DNA of 64,000 bases from an uncultured Lachnospiraceae bacterium (GCA_949840805.1 CATKXR010000020.1:1-64000); one strand, 5' to 3'; shown: positions 38,278 to 48,095, counted from the first letter of the stretch. A program made the numbers and translations. Notes: a model not told the origin generated them from the sequence alone.

Positions 38278-38348
38278 AAACAGAAAGGAAACATACCTGT
38301 ATGCCATCACCGGATCATGAAATCCATGGGTATGTTTCCTTTCTGTTT
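38278..38348. repeat. Perfect 20-bp inverted repeat with 31-base loop
   Basis: Arms 38278-38297 and 38329-38348 are fully complementary. No T-tract follows on the plus strand, so it is not a simple terminator; it lies between two convergent genes and may stop transcription by other means, or be a repeat unit or small-RNA structure. Confidence 0.55.
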
Positions 38349-38386
38349 GGTAAGCAACTGATTCTATATTGAGTGATTATGTCGTG

Positions 38387-38659
38387 TTATGCCAGTTTCT
38401 GGATCTTTTCGCTGTGGTCAGAGACGACTTTTTTTATGATGTCAACATCAGCTTCCACGGATTCTAACCGGGAGATGGTGTTTTCGTACTTCTGGGCAGC
38501 AGGTACATAATTTTCTGCAAGAAGGCTGATCTGGGGACGGAGCGTATTTTCTATCGTTAATTTAATATCCCGGATGTCATTTTGTATAGGCTCCAGCCTT
38601 GACTGAAGCTTCTTATCCAACATATCTGAGATGGCTAACAATAATTCGTTCTCTGTCAT
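38387..38659 (-). CDS. Small coiled-coil protein
   Basis: A 90-residue, mostly helical, charged protein with heptad-like hydrophobics throughout (for example MLDKKLQSRLEPIQNDIRDI and SRLESVEADVDIIKKVVSDH). It has no signal peptide, Cys or known catalytic motif. It resembles short spacer or oligomerisation proteins common in Lachnospiraceae; the function is unknown. The AAGAAGGGAG site upstream is a little distant from the ATG. Confidence 0.7.
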   Translation of the reverse strand: MTENELLLAISDMLDKKLQSRLEPIQNDIRDIKLTIENTLRPQISLLAENYVPAAQKYENTISRLESVEADVDIIKKVVSDHSEKIQKLA

Positions 38660-38806
38660 ATCTGAAGAACCGCTCCCTTCTTCTTGATGTTGTTATTTTA
38701 CAATATTTGGTGATTAAAGTCACTAGTCGAATAAAAAGTTTATAATATCCATATTTGGATAATAAATACCAAAAAAAATAATCCGTACACAAATCTACCA
38801 TTTTAA

Positions 38807-38836
38807 TTGACAACAGGCATATCATCTTGATAAAAT
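38807..38836 (+). promoter_or_regulatory. Promoter of the second hybrid kinase
   Basis: TTGACA (38807-38812), an 18-base spacer and TAAAAT (38831-38836). A small hairpin (TAGCGG with CCGCTA, about 38843-38860) lies in the leader. Confidence 0.65.
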
Positions 38837-38892
38837 AGCAATTAGCGGCTTTTGCCGCTATTATATTAACATGTGAAATTACAGGGGGAATT

Positions 38893-41800
38893 ATGTACCA
38901 TTGTCATCTTCAGATCTATTTAACAGGTCATCCGGGCAATGCATTTGAGATTATCAAGGAGATGCCGCCGTTAGAATCATTCACACATGAATTTTTGGAA
39001 AGTGACAGGCCAAAGCTGGAACTGGTTTCAAAGGCGGATGTGATCCTGGCAGATTTACAGAATATAGATTCCATGGAGTTTCAGGATACACTGTCTGTGC
39101 TGGTTTCAGGGAAAAGGAAGGAAAGTGAGCTGATCCTTCTTGCGGGCAGGGAGCAGATTGTTCTTCTTGCAGACAGCATGCAGGAAGTGAAGGATATCTG
39201 GATTATGCCTATGGACGGGGAGGAGACCCGATTTCGCTTTTTCAGGTGGCAGCAGGCATGTAAGATGGCCAGGGATTTCTGGCAGACGAGCCAATATCTG
39301 GAGGCGACTATTAACCATGTCCCGAATCTGGTTTGGTACAAGGATAAGAACGGCATTCACAGGAAAGTAAACGACAGTTTCTGCCGCACGGTCAATAAGA
39401 CGAAGGAGCAGGTGGAAGGCCGGGGCCATGCCTATATCTGGGACGTGGAGGAGGACGACCCCGCCTGTACCTTGTCGGAGCAGGAGGTCATGAGGACGCG
39501 AAAGACCTGTATGTCGGAAGAGATCATCAAAGCAGGAGAGGGCCGGAGAATTCTCACCACTTATAAATCTCCCCTGTATGACATTGACGGAAGCGTCATG
39601 GGAACGGTCGGAGTGGCCATTGATGTGACCCAGGAAAAGGATTATCAAAAGGAAATCATAAAAAAGAATCAGACGCTGGAGACGATTTTTACCACCATAG
39701 ATTGCGGAGTGATGCGCCATTCCATAGACGGAACCCGGATTTTCAGCATTAACCGGGCGGCTCTTAAGATTTTAGGATATGAATCTTCGGAAGAACTGAT
39801 GTCAGAAGGGTTCGACCTGATTGCGGCGTCTGTGATGGAAGAAGACCAGAAAGGGCTTAAGGAAAGCATCCGGTCATTGAAAAAGGAAGACGAAAGCGTC
39901 AGCGTGGAATACCGCGTGAAGCATAAGAACGGGGATATTCTTCATGTAATGGGGAATGTGAAGCTTTTAAGAGTGAACGGGGAATTGATCTGCCAGCGTT
40001 TTCTTTTAGACTGCACGGCCCAGAAGCTTCAGGAGAAAAAGAATGAGCAGAGGCAGATGGAATTGGTCCAGGCATTGAGTATTGACTATGACCTGGTTTG
40101 CTTTTTTGACCTGAATACAGGACAGGGGCGGCTGGTCCGCAATGACAGCAGGGATTTATACAGTTCTGTTTTTGGAAGAGGCCGTTTGTCTTTAAAAGGC
40201 GCTTTGGAGTTTTACATAGAGAAGTTTGTATATGAGGAAGACAGGGAGATGCTGCGGGAGGCATTTGCCCCGGACAGATTAAAAACAGAATTGTCAGAAA
40301 AAAACATGTATTATTTGAATTACCGTGTTTTAGAGGAGGACGAGATCCGGTATTTTCAAATTAAAATGGTGCGTGCCGGCGAGGGGGACAGCGGCTGGGG
40401 CGTCGTATTGGGAATCCGCAGTGTGGATGAGGAGATCCGCAGTGAGATGGAGAAGAAAGATTTGTTGGAGAACGCGCTTATGCAGGCAAACAGGGCAAGC
40501 AAGGCAAAGAGCATTTTCCTTTCCAACATGTCCCATGATATCCGCACGCCCATGAACGCTATCGTAGGTTTCACGGCCCTTGCCATCACCCATATAAACA
40601 AAAAGGAGCAGGTGAGGGAATATCTGGAGAAGATCATGGTATCGGGCAACCATCTTTTAAGCCTGATCAACGACGTGCTGGATATGAGCAGAATTGAAAG
40701 CGGGAAGATCCATCTGGAGGAGAAAGCCTGCAGCCTGCCGGATATCCTTCATGGCCTGCGCAATATTTTACAGGCGGATATTCACGCAAAACAGCTCGAG
40801 CTGTATATTGACACGGTGGATGTGGTGGACGAGGAGATCTATTGTGACAAGCTTCGCTTAAACCAGGTATTGTTAAACCTTCTCAGCAACGCGGTCAAGT
40901 ATACGGGGCCGGGAGGGATCGTCAGCATGCGGATCACGGAAAAGGCCGGGGCGCCAAGGGGTTACGGCAATTATGAGTTTTATATCCGGGATACGGGAAT
41001 CGGCATGAGCAAGGAATTTGTGGAGCATATTTTTGAACCTTTTGAGCGCGAGAGAACAAGTACTATCAGCGGGATTCCGGGAACAGGCCTGGGGATGGCC
41101 ATCACCAAGAATATCGTGGATCTGATGAACGGCTCCATCCAGGTAAAGAGTGAACAGGGATCCGGCACCGAGGTTACGGTTTCCTTCACCTTTAAGATAA
41201 ATTTCGGGACGAGGGAACCTCTTGATATACCGGAGCTGAAAAATTGCAGGGCATTGGTGGTGGATGACGATTTTAATACCTGTGACAGCGTGTCTTATAT
41301 GCTGGGACAGATGGGGATGCGGGCGGAGTGGACTCTGTCCGGAAAGGAAGCGGTCCTTCGCACCCGCCAGGCGGTTATGCGCGGGGACAGTTACGGGGTG
41401 TATATTGTCGACTGGCTTCTGCCGGATATGAACGGGGTGGAAGTTACCAGGCGGATCCGAAAGGAATTAAAGGAGGATGTGCCGGTCATTGTCCTGACAG
41501 CATACGACTGGGCGGATATTGAAGACGAGGCAAGGGAAGCCGGGGTGACGGCTTTCTGTAGCAAGCCTTTGTTTTTATCAGAACTCCGGAGATGCCTGTA
41601 TTCCATCATTAATGAGGAACAGGGTTTGGACGACGAAAAAGAACAGATAGAGCTTAATACGGGCAGGATTTTGCTGGCAGAGGATAATGAGCTGAACCAG
41701 GAGATTGCCGTGACCATACTGGAAGAAGCCGGCTTTATCATGGAAGTTGCAGAGAACGGCCAGATTGCCGTGGATATGGTGAAGAAATCGGAGCCGGGGT

Positions 41801-42036
41801 ATTATCAAATGGTTCTGATGGATGTCCAGATGCCGGTGATGAACGGTTATGAGGCTACCAGGCAGATCCGCAGCCTGGAGAATGAGGAGCTTTCTTCCAT
41901 CCCTATTTTGGCAATGACAGCCAATGCTTTTGAAGAAGACAAGCAGGAGGCTTTAAGGGCCGGGATGAACGGTTATATTGCCAAGCCTATTAATATAGAG
42001 GAGCTGTTTGCCGCGCTGAAACTTATTTTAGGATAG
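38893..42036 (+). CDS. Hybrid sensor histidine kinase with two PAS and two receiver domains
   Basis: A 1047-residue soluble multi-sensor kinase. Residues 1-110 look like a degenerate receiver or sensor fold (ADVILADLQNIDS, then a strand-helix pattern). Two PAS domains follow (about 135-255 and 260-385), then a PAS-like segment, the HisKA helix with His in SNMSHDIRTPMNAIVGF (near 547), the HATPase boxes DTGIGMS and GTGLGMAITKN, a first receiver (ALVVDDDFNTCDSV, phospho-Asp in YIVDWLLPDMNG) and a second receiver (LLAEDNELNQE, phospho-Asp in LMDVQMPVMNG). Two receivers suggest a multistep relay, but no HPt gene is nearby. The adjacent cysteine-rich protein is cotranscribed and may be linked. Confidence 0.9.
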   Translation: MYHCHLQIYLTGHPGNAFEIIKEMPPLESFTHEFLESDRPKLELVSKADVILADLQNIDSMEFQDTLSVLVSGKRKESELILLAGREQIVLLADSMQEVKDIWIMPMDGEETRFRFFRWQQACKMARDFWQTSQYLEATINHVPNLVWYKDKNGIHRKVNDSFCRTVNKTKEQVEGRGHAYIWDVEEDDPACTLSEQEVMRTRKTCMSEEIIKAGEGRRILTTYKSPLYDIDGSVMGTVGVAIDVTQEKDYQKEIIKKNQTLETIFTTIDCGVMRHSIDGTRIFSINRAALKILGYESSEELMSEGFDLIAASVMEEDQKGLKESIRSLKKEDESVSVEYRVKHKNGDILHVMGNVKLLRVNGELICQRFLLDCTAQKLQEKKNEQRQMELVQALSIDYDLVCFFDLNTGQGRLVRNDSRDLYSSVFGRGRLSLKGALEFYIEKFVYEEDREMLREAFAPDRLKTELSEKNMYYLNYRVLEEDEIRYFQIKMVRAGEGDSGWGVVLGIRSVDEEIRSEMEKKDLLENALMQANRASKAKSIFLSNMSHDIRTPMNAIVGFTALAITHINKKEQVREYLEKIMVSGNHLLSLINDVLDMSRIESGKIHLEEKACSLPDILHGLRNILQADIHAKQLELYIDTVDVVDEEIYCDKLRLNQVLLNLLSNAVKYTGPGGIVSMRITEKAGAPRGYGNYEFYIRDTGIGMSKEFVEHIFEPFERERTSTISGIPGTGLGMAITKNIVDLMNGSIQVKSEQGSGTEVTVSFTFKINFGTREPLDIPELKNCRALVVDDDFNTCDSVSYMLGQMGMRAEWTLSGKEAVLRTRQAVMRGDSYGVYIVDWLLPDMNGVEVTRRIRKELKEDVPVIVLTAYDWADIEDEAREAGVTAFCSKPLFLSELRRCLYSIINEEQGLDDEKEQIELNTGRILLAEDNELNQEIAVTILEEAGFIMEVAENGQIAVDMVKKSEPGYYQMVLMDVQMPVMNGYEATRQIRSLENEELSSIPILAMTANAFEEDKQEALRAGMNGYIAKPINIEELFAALKLILG

Positions 42037-42065
42037 CTTGTTTCCGGGAGACAGTAAGGAGCGCT

Positions 42066-42851
42066 ATGAAGGAGAAATTATATACCATCGAGCTGACGGA
42101 CGCGGTAAAATCAGGAGATGAATGCCTGTTTTGCTGGCTGGAGAGAAAGCTGGAGCAGGAGAATCTGGAATTTGTGCTGGGGTCGTCTTATATGGAAGGG
42201 GATATCAGGGAAGAGACCAGCAAAAGCGGTTTCTGCAGGCATCATACGAAGATGATGTTCGATTATGGAAACAGCCTGGGAAATGCCTGGATTTTTAAAT
42301 CCCGGCTGGAACTGGTCAACCAGGAGCTTAAAAGGCAGATGGGCCGTTACACGCCGGCAAGGGGAAAGGGACTGTCGGGAATATTAAAGACAGCAGGTTT
42401 TAAGAAGCCATGCGGGGAGAAAGCGGAGGCTTGTTCAGAAGCGGAGAGGTGGATCCGCGGTGAAGAAGAACATTGTTACATATGTATGCGGATGGGAAAG
42501 ATCTATGAACGGATGCTGGACACGTTTGTGTATATGCTGCGGGAGGACCCGGGCTTTGGCAGCGCTTTAGCGGAGTCCAAGGGGTTTTGCGTCCATCATT
42601 TTGCGGATGTGCTGATGGCCTGTGAGGAAAAGTTAAAGCCTCAGGAAAAAGAAGTGTGGATTCCCAGGCTCGGGGAGCTGATGGCCAGAAATTTGGACCG
42701 GGTCCAGGAGGATATTGACTGGCTGATTGAAAAGTATGATTACCGGAACCAGGATGCGGACTGGAAGCAGTCTAAGGACGCGCTGCAGAGAACCATGCAG
42801 AAGCTGGCAGGCATCTACCCGGCCGATCCCATCTTTAAGTGCCGTAAATAA
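42066..42851 (+). CDS. Cysteine/histidine-rich protein, DUF6062-like
   Basis: A 261-residue soluble protein with two similar putative metal-binding modules. The first is CLFC (about 21-24) with CRHH (about 58-61); the second is CYIC (about 139-142) with CVHH (about 178-181). The repeated CxxC...CxHH spacing suggests duplicated zinc or iron ligands. I recognise it as a DUF6062-type protein with moderate confidence; no function is established. It starts 30 bp after the hybrid kinase, and no terminator is visible between them. Confidence 0.7.
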   Translation: MKEKLYTIELTDAVKSGDECLFCWLERKLEQENLEFVLGSSYMEGDIREETSKSGFCRHHTKMMFDYGNSLGNAWIFKSRLELVNQELKRQMGRYTPARGKGLSGILKTAGFKKPCGEKAEACSEAERWIRGEEEHCYICMRMGKIYERMLDTFVYMLREDPGFGSALAESKGFCVHHFADVLMACEEKLKPQEKEVWIPRLGELMARNLDRVQEDIDWLIEKYDYRNQDADWKQSKDALQRTMQKLAGIYPADPIFKCRK

Positions 42852-42936
42852 CAGGTATATTATAGAAAAATTGAGAGATAATAGTGGGGAATCAAAGTTT
42901 TATACCTTTTTATAATTTCGGAAAAGGAGATTTCCC

Positions 42937-43530
42937 ATGGTAGATTTTAAGAACAGCGAGACAGCAAAGAATCTGATGAGGGCGTTCGCAGGAGAGAGCC
43001 AGGCGAGAAACCGCTATACTCTTGCTGCCGGGAAGGCAAAGAAACAGGGTCTTCCGGTGATTCAGTCCGTGTTTTTGTTTACGGCGGAACAGGAAAGAGC
43101 CCATGCCCAGGTGTTTTATGATTATTTAAAAGAGCTTCAGGGCCAGAATATCCGGATTGACGGCGCTTATCCGGTGGATCAGTATGAAAGCAGCCTGGAT
43201 CTTTTAAAGGCGGCACGTCATAATGAATATGAGGAATTTCAGGACGTGTACCAGAGCTTTGGAAATATTGCCAGGGAGGAAGGGTTTGCCAAAATTGCGG
43301 GGGCTTTCCTTAAGATCGCGGAGATTGAGAAGATCCACGGAGACCGTTTTCAGCTATTTGCCGATTTTATGGAGAAAAACCAGCTTTTTGTCTCAGAAGT
43401 GGAGACAGGCTGGATGTGCTTAAATTGCGGATTTGTATTTCGCGGGACAAAGGTTCCTGCATCCTGCCCGGTGTGCGACCATGAACAGGGGTATTTTATC
43501 CGGCTGGAACTTGCGCCGTATATTCAATAA
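42937..43530 (+). CDS. Rubrerythrin
   Basis: A 197-residue peroxide-detoxifying protein of anaerobes. The ferritin-like diiron domain has ExxH-type ligands (FAGESQARNRY, FTAEQERAHAQ, EIEKIHGDRF). The C-terminal rubredoxin knuckles are CLNC and CPVC. It reduces hydrogen peroxide using electrons from rubredoxin or similar donors. Full length. GGAAAAGGAGA precedes the start. No PerR-type operator was convincing. Confidence 0.95.
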   Translation: MVDFKNSETAKNLMRAFAGESQARNRYTLAAGKAKKQGLPVIQSVFLFTAEQERAHAQVFYDYLKELQGQNIRIDGAYPVDQYESSLDLLKAARHNEYEEFQDVYQSFGNIAREEGFAKIAGAFLKIAEIEKIHGDRFQLFADFMEKNQLFVSEVETGWMCLNCGFVFRGTKVPASCPVCDHEQGYFIRLELAPYIQ

Positions 43531-43667
43531 GGAACGGAATCAATATGGGAAGCAGCGCGGGGGCCGCAGGCCCCCGGGATATTGGGCTGGCGGGAAGCCG
43601 GAACAAGAGGGATCCGGCAGGATATCGGAGCCGATATAACCGGATTCAATAAGAAAGGATGATACAT

Positions 43668-44339
43668 ATGGAAAAGAGGACGATCAACGGTGTTATTTTT
43701 GACCAGGACGGATTGTTGTTTGATACAGAGAGGATTTCCGTGTCAGCGTGGAATAAGGCAGGGGATGAGCTGGGTTTTTATCTGGAGGAGTCTTTTTTGA
43801 AGACCATCCGCGGGGCCAATGCCAAGGACGCGGTCAGAAGGTTTGAAGAGGAGTTCGGAGGAGCCTTCGATTTCTGGAAGCTGCGGGAGAGGAAGCAGGA
43901 GCATTTCTTAAAAATGCTCCGGGAGAGAGAGATGCCGGTAAAGCCGGGAGCTTATGAGCTTTTGCGCTACCTTCGGGATAAGGGGTACAAGGTGGCCCTG
44001 GCTACGGCCAGTGCCAGAGAGTATTCCATGGACAATCTGCGGCTGGCGGGAATCGAGGATTTTTTCCAGGCCGTCATTACGGGGGATATGGTTACGGAGG
44101 CAAAGCCTAACCCGGAGATATTTTTGAAGGCAGCAAAGGTCCTGGGGGAAGAGCCGGGTCACTGCCTGGTATTGGAAGACAGCCTGAACGGGGTGGAAGC
44201 AGGGCTTAGAGGAGGTTTTGTCACGATCATGGTGCCGGATCTGACAGAGCCGGATGAGAGCCTGAAAGAAAGGGTCTGCCGGGTCTGCAGTTCTCTTCTG
44301 GAGGTCAGGGACTGGCTGGCAAAGGAGCAGGAATTGTGA
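43668..44339 (+). CDS. HAD hydrolase, beta-phosphoglucomutase-like
   Basis: A 223-residue HAD phosphatase or phosphomutase. Motif I is IFDQDGLLFDTE, with Asp followed by Gln rather than Met/Leu; motif II ATASAR; motif III Lys in EAKPNPEIF; motif IV VLEDSLNGVEAG. The helical cap lies between motifs I and II. The substrate is unknown. The start at 43668 is favoured because AAGAAAGG is spaced better than for 43659. Its stop overlaps the next gene's GTG start by four bases, so translation is coupled. Confidence 0.88.
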   Translation: MEKRTINGVIFDQDGLLFDTERISVSAWNKAGDELGFYLEESFLKTIRGANAKDAVRRFEEEFGGAFDFWKLRERKQEHFLKMLREREMPVKPGAYELLRYLRDKGYKVALATASAREYSMDNLRLAGIEDFFQAVITGDMVTEAKPNPEIFLKAAKVLGEEPGHCLVLEDSLNGVEAGLRGGFVTIMVPDLTEPDESLKERVCRVCSSLLEVRDWLAKEQEL

Positions 44340-45211
44340 GTGTAAAAGGGAAGCTTTCTGCCTTGATGGCTCTCGGCGCGCTGGGGGCCATTGGCGGGCT
44401 TTGGCGTTCCCGGTATGAGCGGGGACATTTTGTGGTGGAGGAAATTGCGGTTTCTTCTCTTAAAATCAGAAAACCCAGAACCCTTGTGTTTCTTACGGAT
44501 CTTCATGATAAGGAGTTTGGGGAGAGGAATGAAAGGCTGCTTTCGGCGATCCGGGCCGTGGGGCCGGACCAGATACTGATCGGCGGAGATACCATGGTGG
44601 TAAAGCCGGAGCTGGCGGATCTTAGGGTGACAGGGCGGCTGCTGGAAGGGCTTGTAAAGATCTGTCCGGTTTATTACGGGAACGGGAACCACGAGCAGAG
44701 GATGGAAAAGGAGAGGGAGCTGTACGGCGGCCTTTACGGGCAGTTCCTTTTGCTTTTGGAGCAGTATGGGGTCACGTATCTGAAAGATTCTTCCGTGAAT
44801 GTGGGGGAAGATATCAGGATCGGCGGGCTGGATATCGGTAAAAGGTATTATAAGGATTTCACTCCCGACAAGATGGAGCCGGACTATATAAAGCAACGTC
44901 TGGGCGAGGCGGATTCCGGGCGTTTTCAGATTCTTCTGGCGCATTCGCCCTTGTTTTTTGACGCCTATGCCGCCTGGGGGGCGGATCTTGTTTTGTCCGG
45001 GCATTTTCATGGCGGGACCATCCGGATACCGGGACTGGGAGGGGTGATGACGCCTCAGTATCAGTTTTTCCTGCCATGCTGCGCGGGAACTCTGAAAAAA
45101 GCAGGGCATACCATGATCGTGGGACGCGGACTGGGGACGCATTCCATTAATATCAGGCTTTTTAATAAGCCCCAGGTGGTGGTGGTAAAACTTTTGCCGC
45201 AACAGGAATAA
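44336..45211 (+). CDS. Metallophosphoesterase, YkuE-like
   Basis: A 291-residue calcineurin-type phosphatase. A single hydrophobic N-terminal segment (about 8-24) suggests membrane anchoring. Metal-site motifs in order are FLTDLHDKEFG, LIGGDTMV, YYGNGNHEQR, LLAHSP and SGHFHGG, complete for a two-metal enzyme. YkuE-type members act at the membrane; the substrate is unknown. Translation starts at GTG 44336, with AAAGGAG upstream and a 4-base overlap with the HAD gene. Confidence 0.9.
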   Translation: MSVKGKLSALMALGALGAIGGLWRSRYERGHFVVEEIAVSSLKIRKPRTLVFLTDLHDKEFGERNERLLSAIRAVGPDQILIGGDTMVVKPELADLRVTGRLLEGLVKICPVYYGNGNHEQRMEKERELYGGLYGQFLLLLEQYGVTYLKDSSVNVGEDIRIGGLDIGKRYYKDFTPDKMEPDYIKQRLGEADSGRFQILLAHSPLFFDAYAAWGADLVLSGHFHGGTIRIPGLGGVMTPQYQFFLPCCAGTLKKAGHTMIVGRGLGTHSINIRLFNKPQVVVVKLLPQQE

Positions 45212-45286
45212 GGGAATAAGCAGGGGACAAAGATACCAGGGCGGCCTGGCATTGCACAAAAAGATATTAGAACGGGACGGATAAAA

Positions 45287-46000
45287 ATGAATCTGAAATA
45301 CGATGTTTTGGAGCTGACCAGAGAGTGCGGCAGATATGGAAAAAAGGATATCAGGGGATGGATAGAAGAACATAAGTACTGCTATGGCCTGGGATACATG
45401 ATCTTTTATCTGGCAGCGTTTTTTGCCACGGAGCGGCTGGTGACGCCTAAATATATCATTTCCTGTCCCTTAGACGGCTGGATCCCTTTTCACGAGTGTT
45501 TTGTCGTGCCGTACCTGCTCTGGTTTTTGTTTCTTCCGGCATCGTGGGCATATACCTTGTTTACCAGCAAAGAGGATTTCCAGAATCTTTGCATGGTGAT
45601 GTTCGGAGGAATGACCGTGGGGATTCTGGTCTACTGGCTGCTGCCCAACGGGCTGGAGCTGCGTCCGGGGAGCCCGGGACAGGGAGTCTGCGGGGAACTG
45701 GTCCGGCTGATCCAGACAGTGGATACGCCGGGAAATGTGTGTCCGTCCATTCATGTGTCTTCGTCCTCTGCCGTGGCCGTCGTGGCATGGCGTTCTGAGA
45801 ACCTGAAAAAGAGCAGGGCGTTCCGGTGGGGGATTTATCTGACGGCGGCCGCCATCTGCCTTTCCACCATGTTCCTGAAACAGCATTCGGCGGTGGATGT
45901 GGCATGCGGGCTGCTGGTGACGGCGGCTCTGTCTGCGGGAGTATACAAGCTTCCCTGGAGGAAATGGATGAGAGGGACCTGGATGGAGTTTTTTCTGTAG
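45287..46000 (+). CDS. PAP2-family membrane phosphatase
   Basis: A 237-residue integral membrane protein of about six helices. The PAP2 active-site motifs are present: NVCPSIHVSSSSA (the SxxH part, near residue 153) and KQHSAVDVACG (the second His and Asp, near 200). It is expected to dephosphorylate lipid phosphates such as undecaprenyl pyrophosphate or phosphatidate in the membrane. It stands between the metallophosphoesterase and scpA in one direction. Confidence 0.88.
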   Translation: MNLKYDVLELTRECGRYGKKDIRGWIEEHKYCYGLGYMIFYLAAFFATERLVTPKYIISCPLDGWIPFHECFVVPYLLWFLFLPASWAYTLFTSKEDFQNLCMVMFGGMTVGILVYWLLPNGLELRPGSPGQGVCGELVRLIQTVDTPGNVCPSIHVSSSSAVAVVAWRSENLKKSRAFRWGIYLTAAAICLSTMFLKQHSAVDVACGLLVTAALSAGVYKLPWRKWMRGTWMEFFL

Positions 46001-46012
46001 GAAAGGGAAGAT

Positions 46013-46801
46013 ATGGCGATTTCTTATAAACTGGAGAAGTTTGAGGGGCCTCTGGATCTGCTGCTTCATCTGATTGACAAAAATAAAGTGGATATCTATG
46101 ATATTCCCATTGTGGAGATTACCAGGCAGTATCTGGAATATGTGAATCAGATGGAGCGGGAAGATCTGAATGTCGTCAGCGATTTTCTGGTCATGGCTGC
46201 CACCCTTTTAGATATAAAGTCGCGGATGCTGCTGCCCAAAACCACGGATGAGGAGGGGGAGGAGGACCCCAGGGCCGAACTGGTGGCGCGGCTTTTGGAG
46301 TACAAGCGCTATAAGATGATGGCCCAGCAGCTCCTTGATATGGAGGAGGATGCCGAAGGAGCCTTTTTTAAAATGCCGACCGTGCCAAAGGAGGTGGCAA
46401 AGTATGAGTCTCCGGTGGACTTAAACGAGCTTTTGGACGGGCTGACTTTAGCGAAGCTTCAGAGAATCTTCGAATCCGTGATCAGGCGGCAGCAGGATAA
46501 AGTGGATCCTATCCGCAGCAATTTCGGCATTATAAAGAAGGAGCCGGTCAGCCTGGAGCATAAGATACTGGACGTGCTGCAGTTCGCAAGGAGGCAGCGC
46601 AGGTTCAGTTTCCGCCAGATGCTTGTCCGGCAGGGGGATAAGCTGGAGATTGTGGTGACTTTTCTGGCAGTCCTGGAGCTGATGAAGATCGGAAAGATTG
46701 CCCTTACCCAGGAGCACACCTTTGATGATATGGACATTGAGATCCTGGAAGAAGAAGGAGAGGAGACGGAACCGGATCTTGAGGGCGTGGAGGACGTATG
46801 A
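46013..46801 (+). CDS. scpA: Segregation and condensation protein A
   Basis: A 262-residue kleisin subunit that bridges SMC and ScpB in the bacterial condensin. The N-terminus YKLEKFEGPLDLLLHLIDKN is the family signature, with MAATLLDIKSRMLLP and the C-terminal winged helix. It overlaps scpB by four bases (ATGA at 46798), so the two are translated together. Confidence 0.96.
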   Translation: MAISYKLEKFEGPLDLLLHLIDKNKVDIYDIPIVEITRQYLEYVNQMEREDLNVVSDFLVMAATLLDIKSRMLLPKTTDEEGEEDPRAELVARLLEYKRYKMMAQQLLDMEEDAEGAFFKMPTVPKEVAKYESPVDLNELLDGLTLAKLQRIFESVIRRQQDKVDPIRSNFGIIKKEPVSLEHKILDVLQFARRQRRFSFRQMLVRQGDKLEIVVTFLAVLELMKIGKIALTQEHTFDDMDIEILEEEGEETEPDLEGVEDV

Positions 46802-47556
46802 CCAGTCAGGAACCGTACAGTTTTTTGGGGCTGGGGCATGGATTTTCGGGACGGACAGGCAGAATGCCGCAAAAAGGGAAGCAGGATGAAAGGCAGAGGG
46901 CAGGATACATGGATGATCGGTTAGAAGAAGAGGGGTTTGAGCGAGAACCGGGAAGAGAGGGTTTAGAGAGCGACTGGGAGGCGATTTTGGAGGCGGTACT
47001 TTTTACCATGGGAGATTCCGTGGAACTGCGTCAGCTTGCCGTGGCTATCGGGCAGAGCGAGAAGGTGGCCAGGCGTGTGGTGGAGGATCTGCAGAGACGG
47101 TATGAACAGGAAAACAGAGGGATGCAGATCCTTGAGCTGGACCATGCGTTTCAGATGTGTACCAGAGCTAGGTTTTATGAGAACCTGATCCGGGTGGCAA
47201 AGGCGCCGAAGAAGCATGTGCTGACAGAGGTTATGTTGGAAACTTTGTCCATTATCGCCTATAAGCAGCCGGTGACGAAGCTGGAGATATCGAAGATCCG
47301 GGGAGTGTCCTCGGACCATGCGGTGAACCGCCTGGTAGAGTACGGGCTGGTCGGAGAGGTGGGAAGGCTGGACGCGCCGGGCCGCCCGGTATTATTTGCC
47401 ACTACGGAAGAGTTCCTCAGAAGGTTTGGCATTGGTTCCGTGACGGATCTGCCCAGCATGAATCCGGAGCAGGAGGAGGAGATTCTCCAGGAGGTGGAGG
47501 AGGAACTTCAGGTCAGGCTGAAGGAGGAAGGGGAGGCAGGTTTGACCTTGACTTGA
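46798..47556 (+). CDS. scpB: Segregation and condensation protein B
   Basis: A 252-residue partner of ScpA. The two winged-helix domains start near [18 protein letters not shown] and [19 protein letters not shown], then the [23 protein letters not shown] segment. The first 60 residues are unusually long, Arg/Gln-rich and atypical for ScpB. The true start may therefore lie later, for example at the ATG near 46909 (MDDRLEEE), but the 4-base coupling with scpA supports 46798. Confidence 0.93.
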   Translation: MTSQEPYSFLGLGHGFSGRTGRMPQKGKQDERQRAGYMDDRLEEEGFEREPGREGLESDWEAILEAVLFTMGDSVELRQLAVAIGQSEKVARRVVEDLQRRYEQENRGMQILELDHAFQMCTRARFYENLIRVAKAPKKHVLTEVMLETLSIIAYKQPVTKLEISKIRGVSSDHAVNRLVEYGLVGEVGRLDAPGRPVLFATTEEFLRRFGIGSVTDLPSMNPEQEEEILQEVEEELQVRLKEEGEAGLTLT

Positions 47557-47650
47557 TACCCATAACATGGTACTATTTGTTCATAGAAACGGGTGCGGCA
47601 GAACGGTTTTCGGAGGTTTTTATGCTGCAGGAAAAGAGAGGCCAGAAAAG

Positions 47651-48085
47651 ATGCCAAGGATAAGAATCCGGTACTTAAACGAGCGGGTGGAAAAACTGTC
47701 CTATTCGGACGGGAAGTCAGATTGGATTGACCTGCGTGCAGCCGAGAATGTGGAGATGAAAGCAGGGGATTTCCGGCTGATTCCCCTGGGGGTTGTCATG
47801 GAGCTTCCCAAGGGATATGAAGCCCATGTGGTTCCCAGAAGCAGCACCTATAAAAATTTCGGGATCATCCAGACGAACCATATGGGAGTCATTGACGAGA
47901 GCTACTGCGGAGATAATGACCAGTGGTATTTTCCTGCCTACGCCCTGAGAGATACACAGATACAGGAGGGTGACAGGATCTGTCAGTTCAGGATCATGGA
48001 GCATCAGCCAGCTCTTGAATTTGAAGAGGTGGAAAGCATGGGGAATAAAGACCGGGGCGGGATAGGAAGCACCGGCAGAAAGTGA
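47651..48085 (+). CDS. dut: dUTP diphosphatase
   Basis: A 144-residue trimeric dUTPase that keeps uracil out of DNA and supplies dUMP. Motifs in order: [11 protein letters not shown] (I), [13 protein letters not shown] (II), [20 protein letters not shown] (III), GDRICQFRI (IV) and the C-terminal DRGGIGSTG (V). The start at 47651 is chosen because the homologous N-terminus begins at MPRIRIRYL and GGCCAGAAAAG precedes it; the frame start at 47567 adds an unsupported tail. Confidence 0.93.
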   Translation: MPRIRIRYLNERVEKLSYSDGKSDWIDLRAAENVEMKAGDFRLIPLGVVMELPKGYEAHVVPRSSTYKNFGIIQTNHMGVIDESYCGDNDQWYFPAYALRDTQIQEGDRICQFRIMEHQPALEFEEVESMGNKDRGGIGSTGRK

Positions 48086-48095
48086 CGGGATAAGC

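Noticed and set aside
42852-42936. PerR or Fur operator before rubrerythrin
   Set aside because: The AT-rich sequence has no adequate inverted arms matching either consensus.
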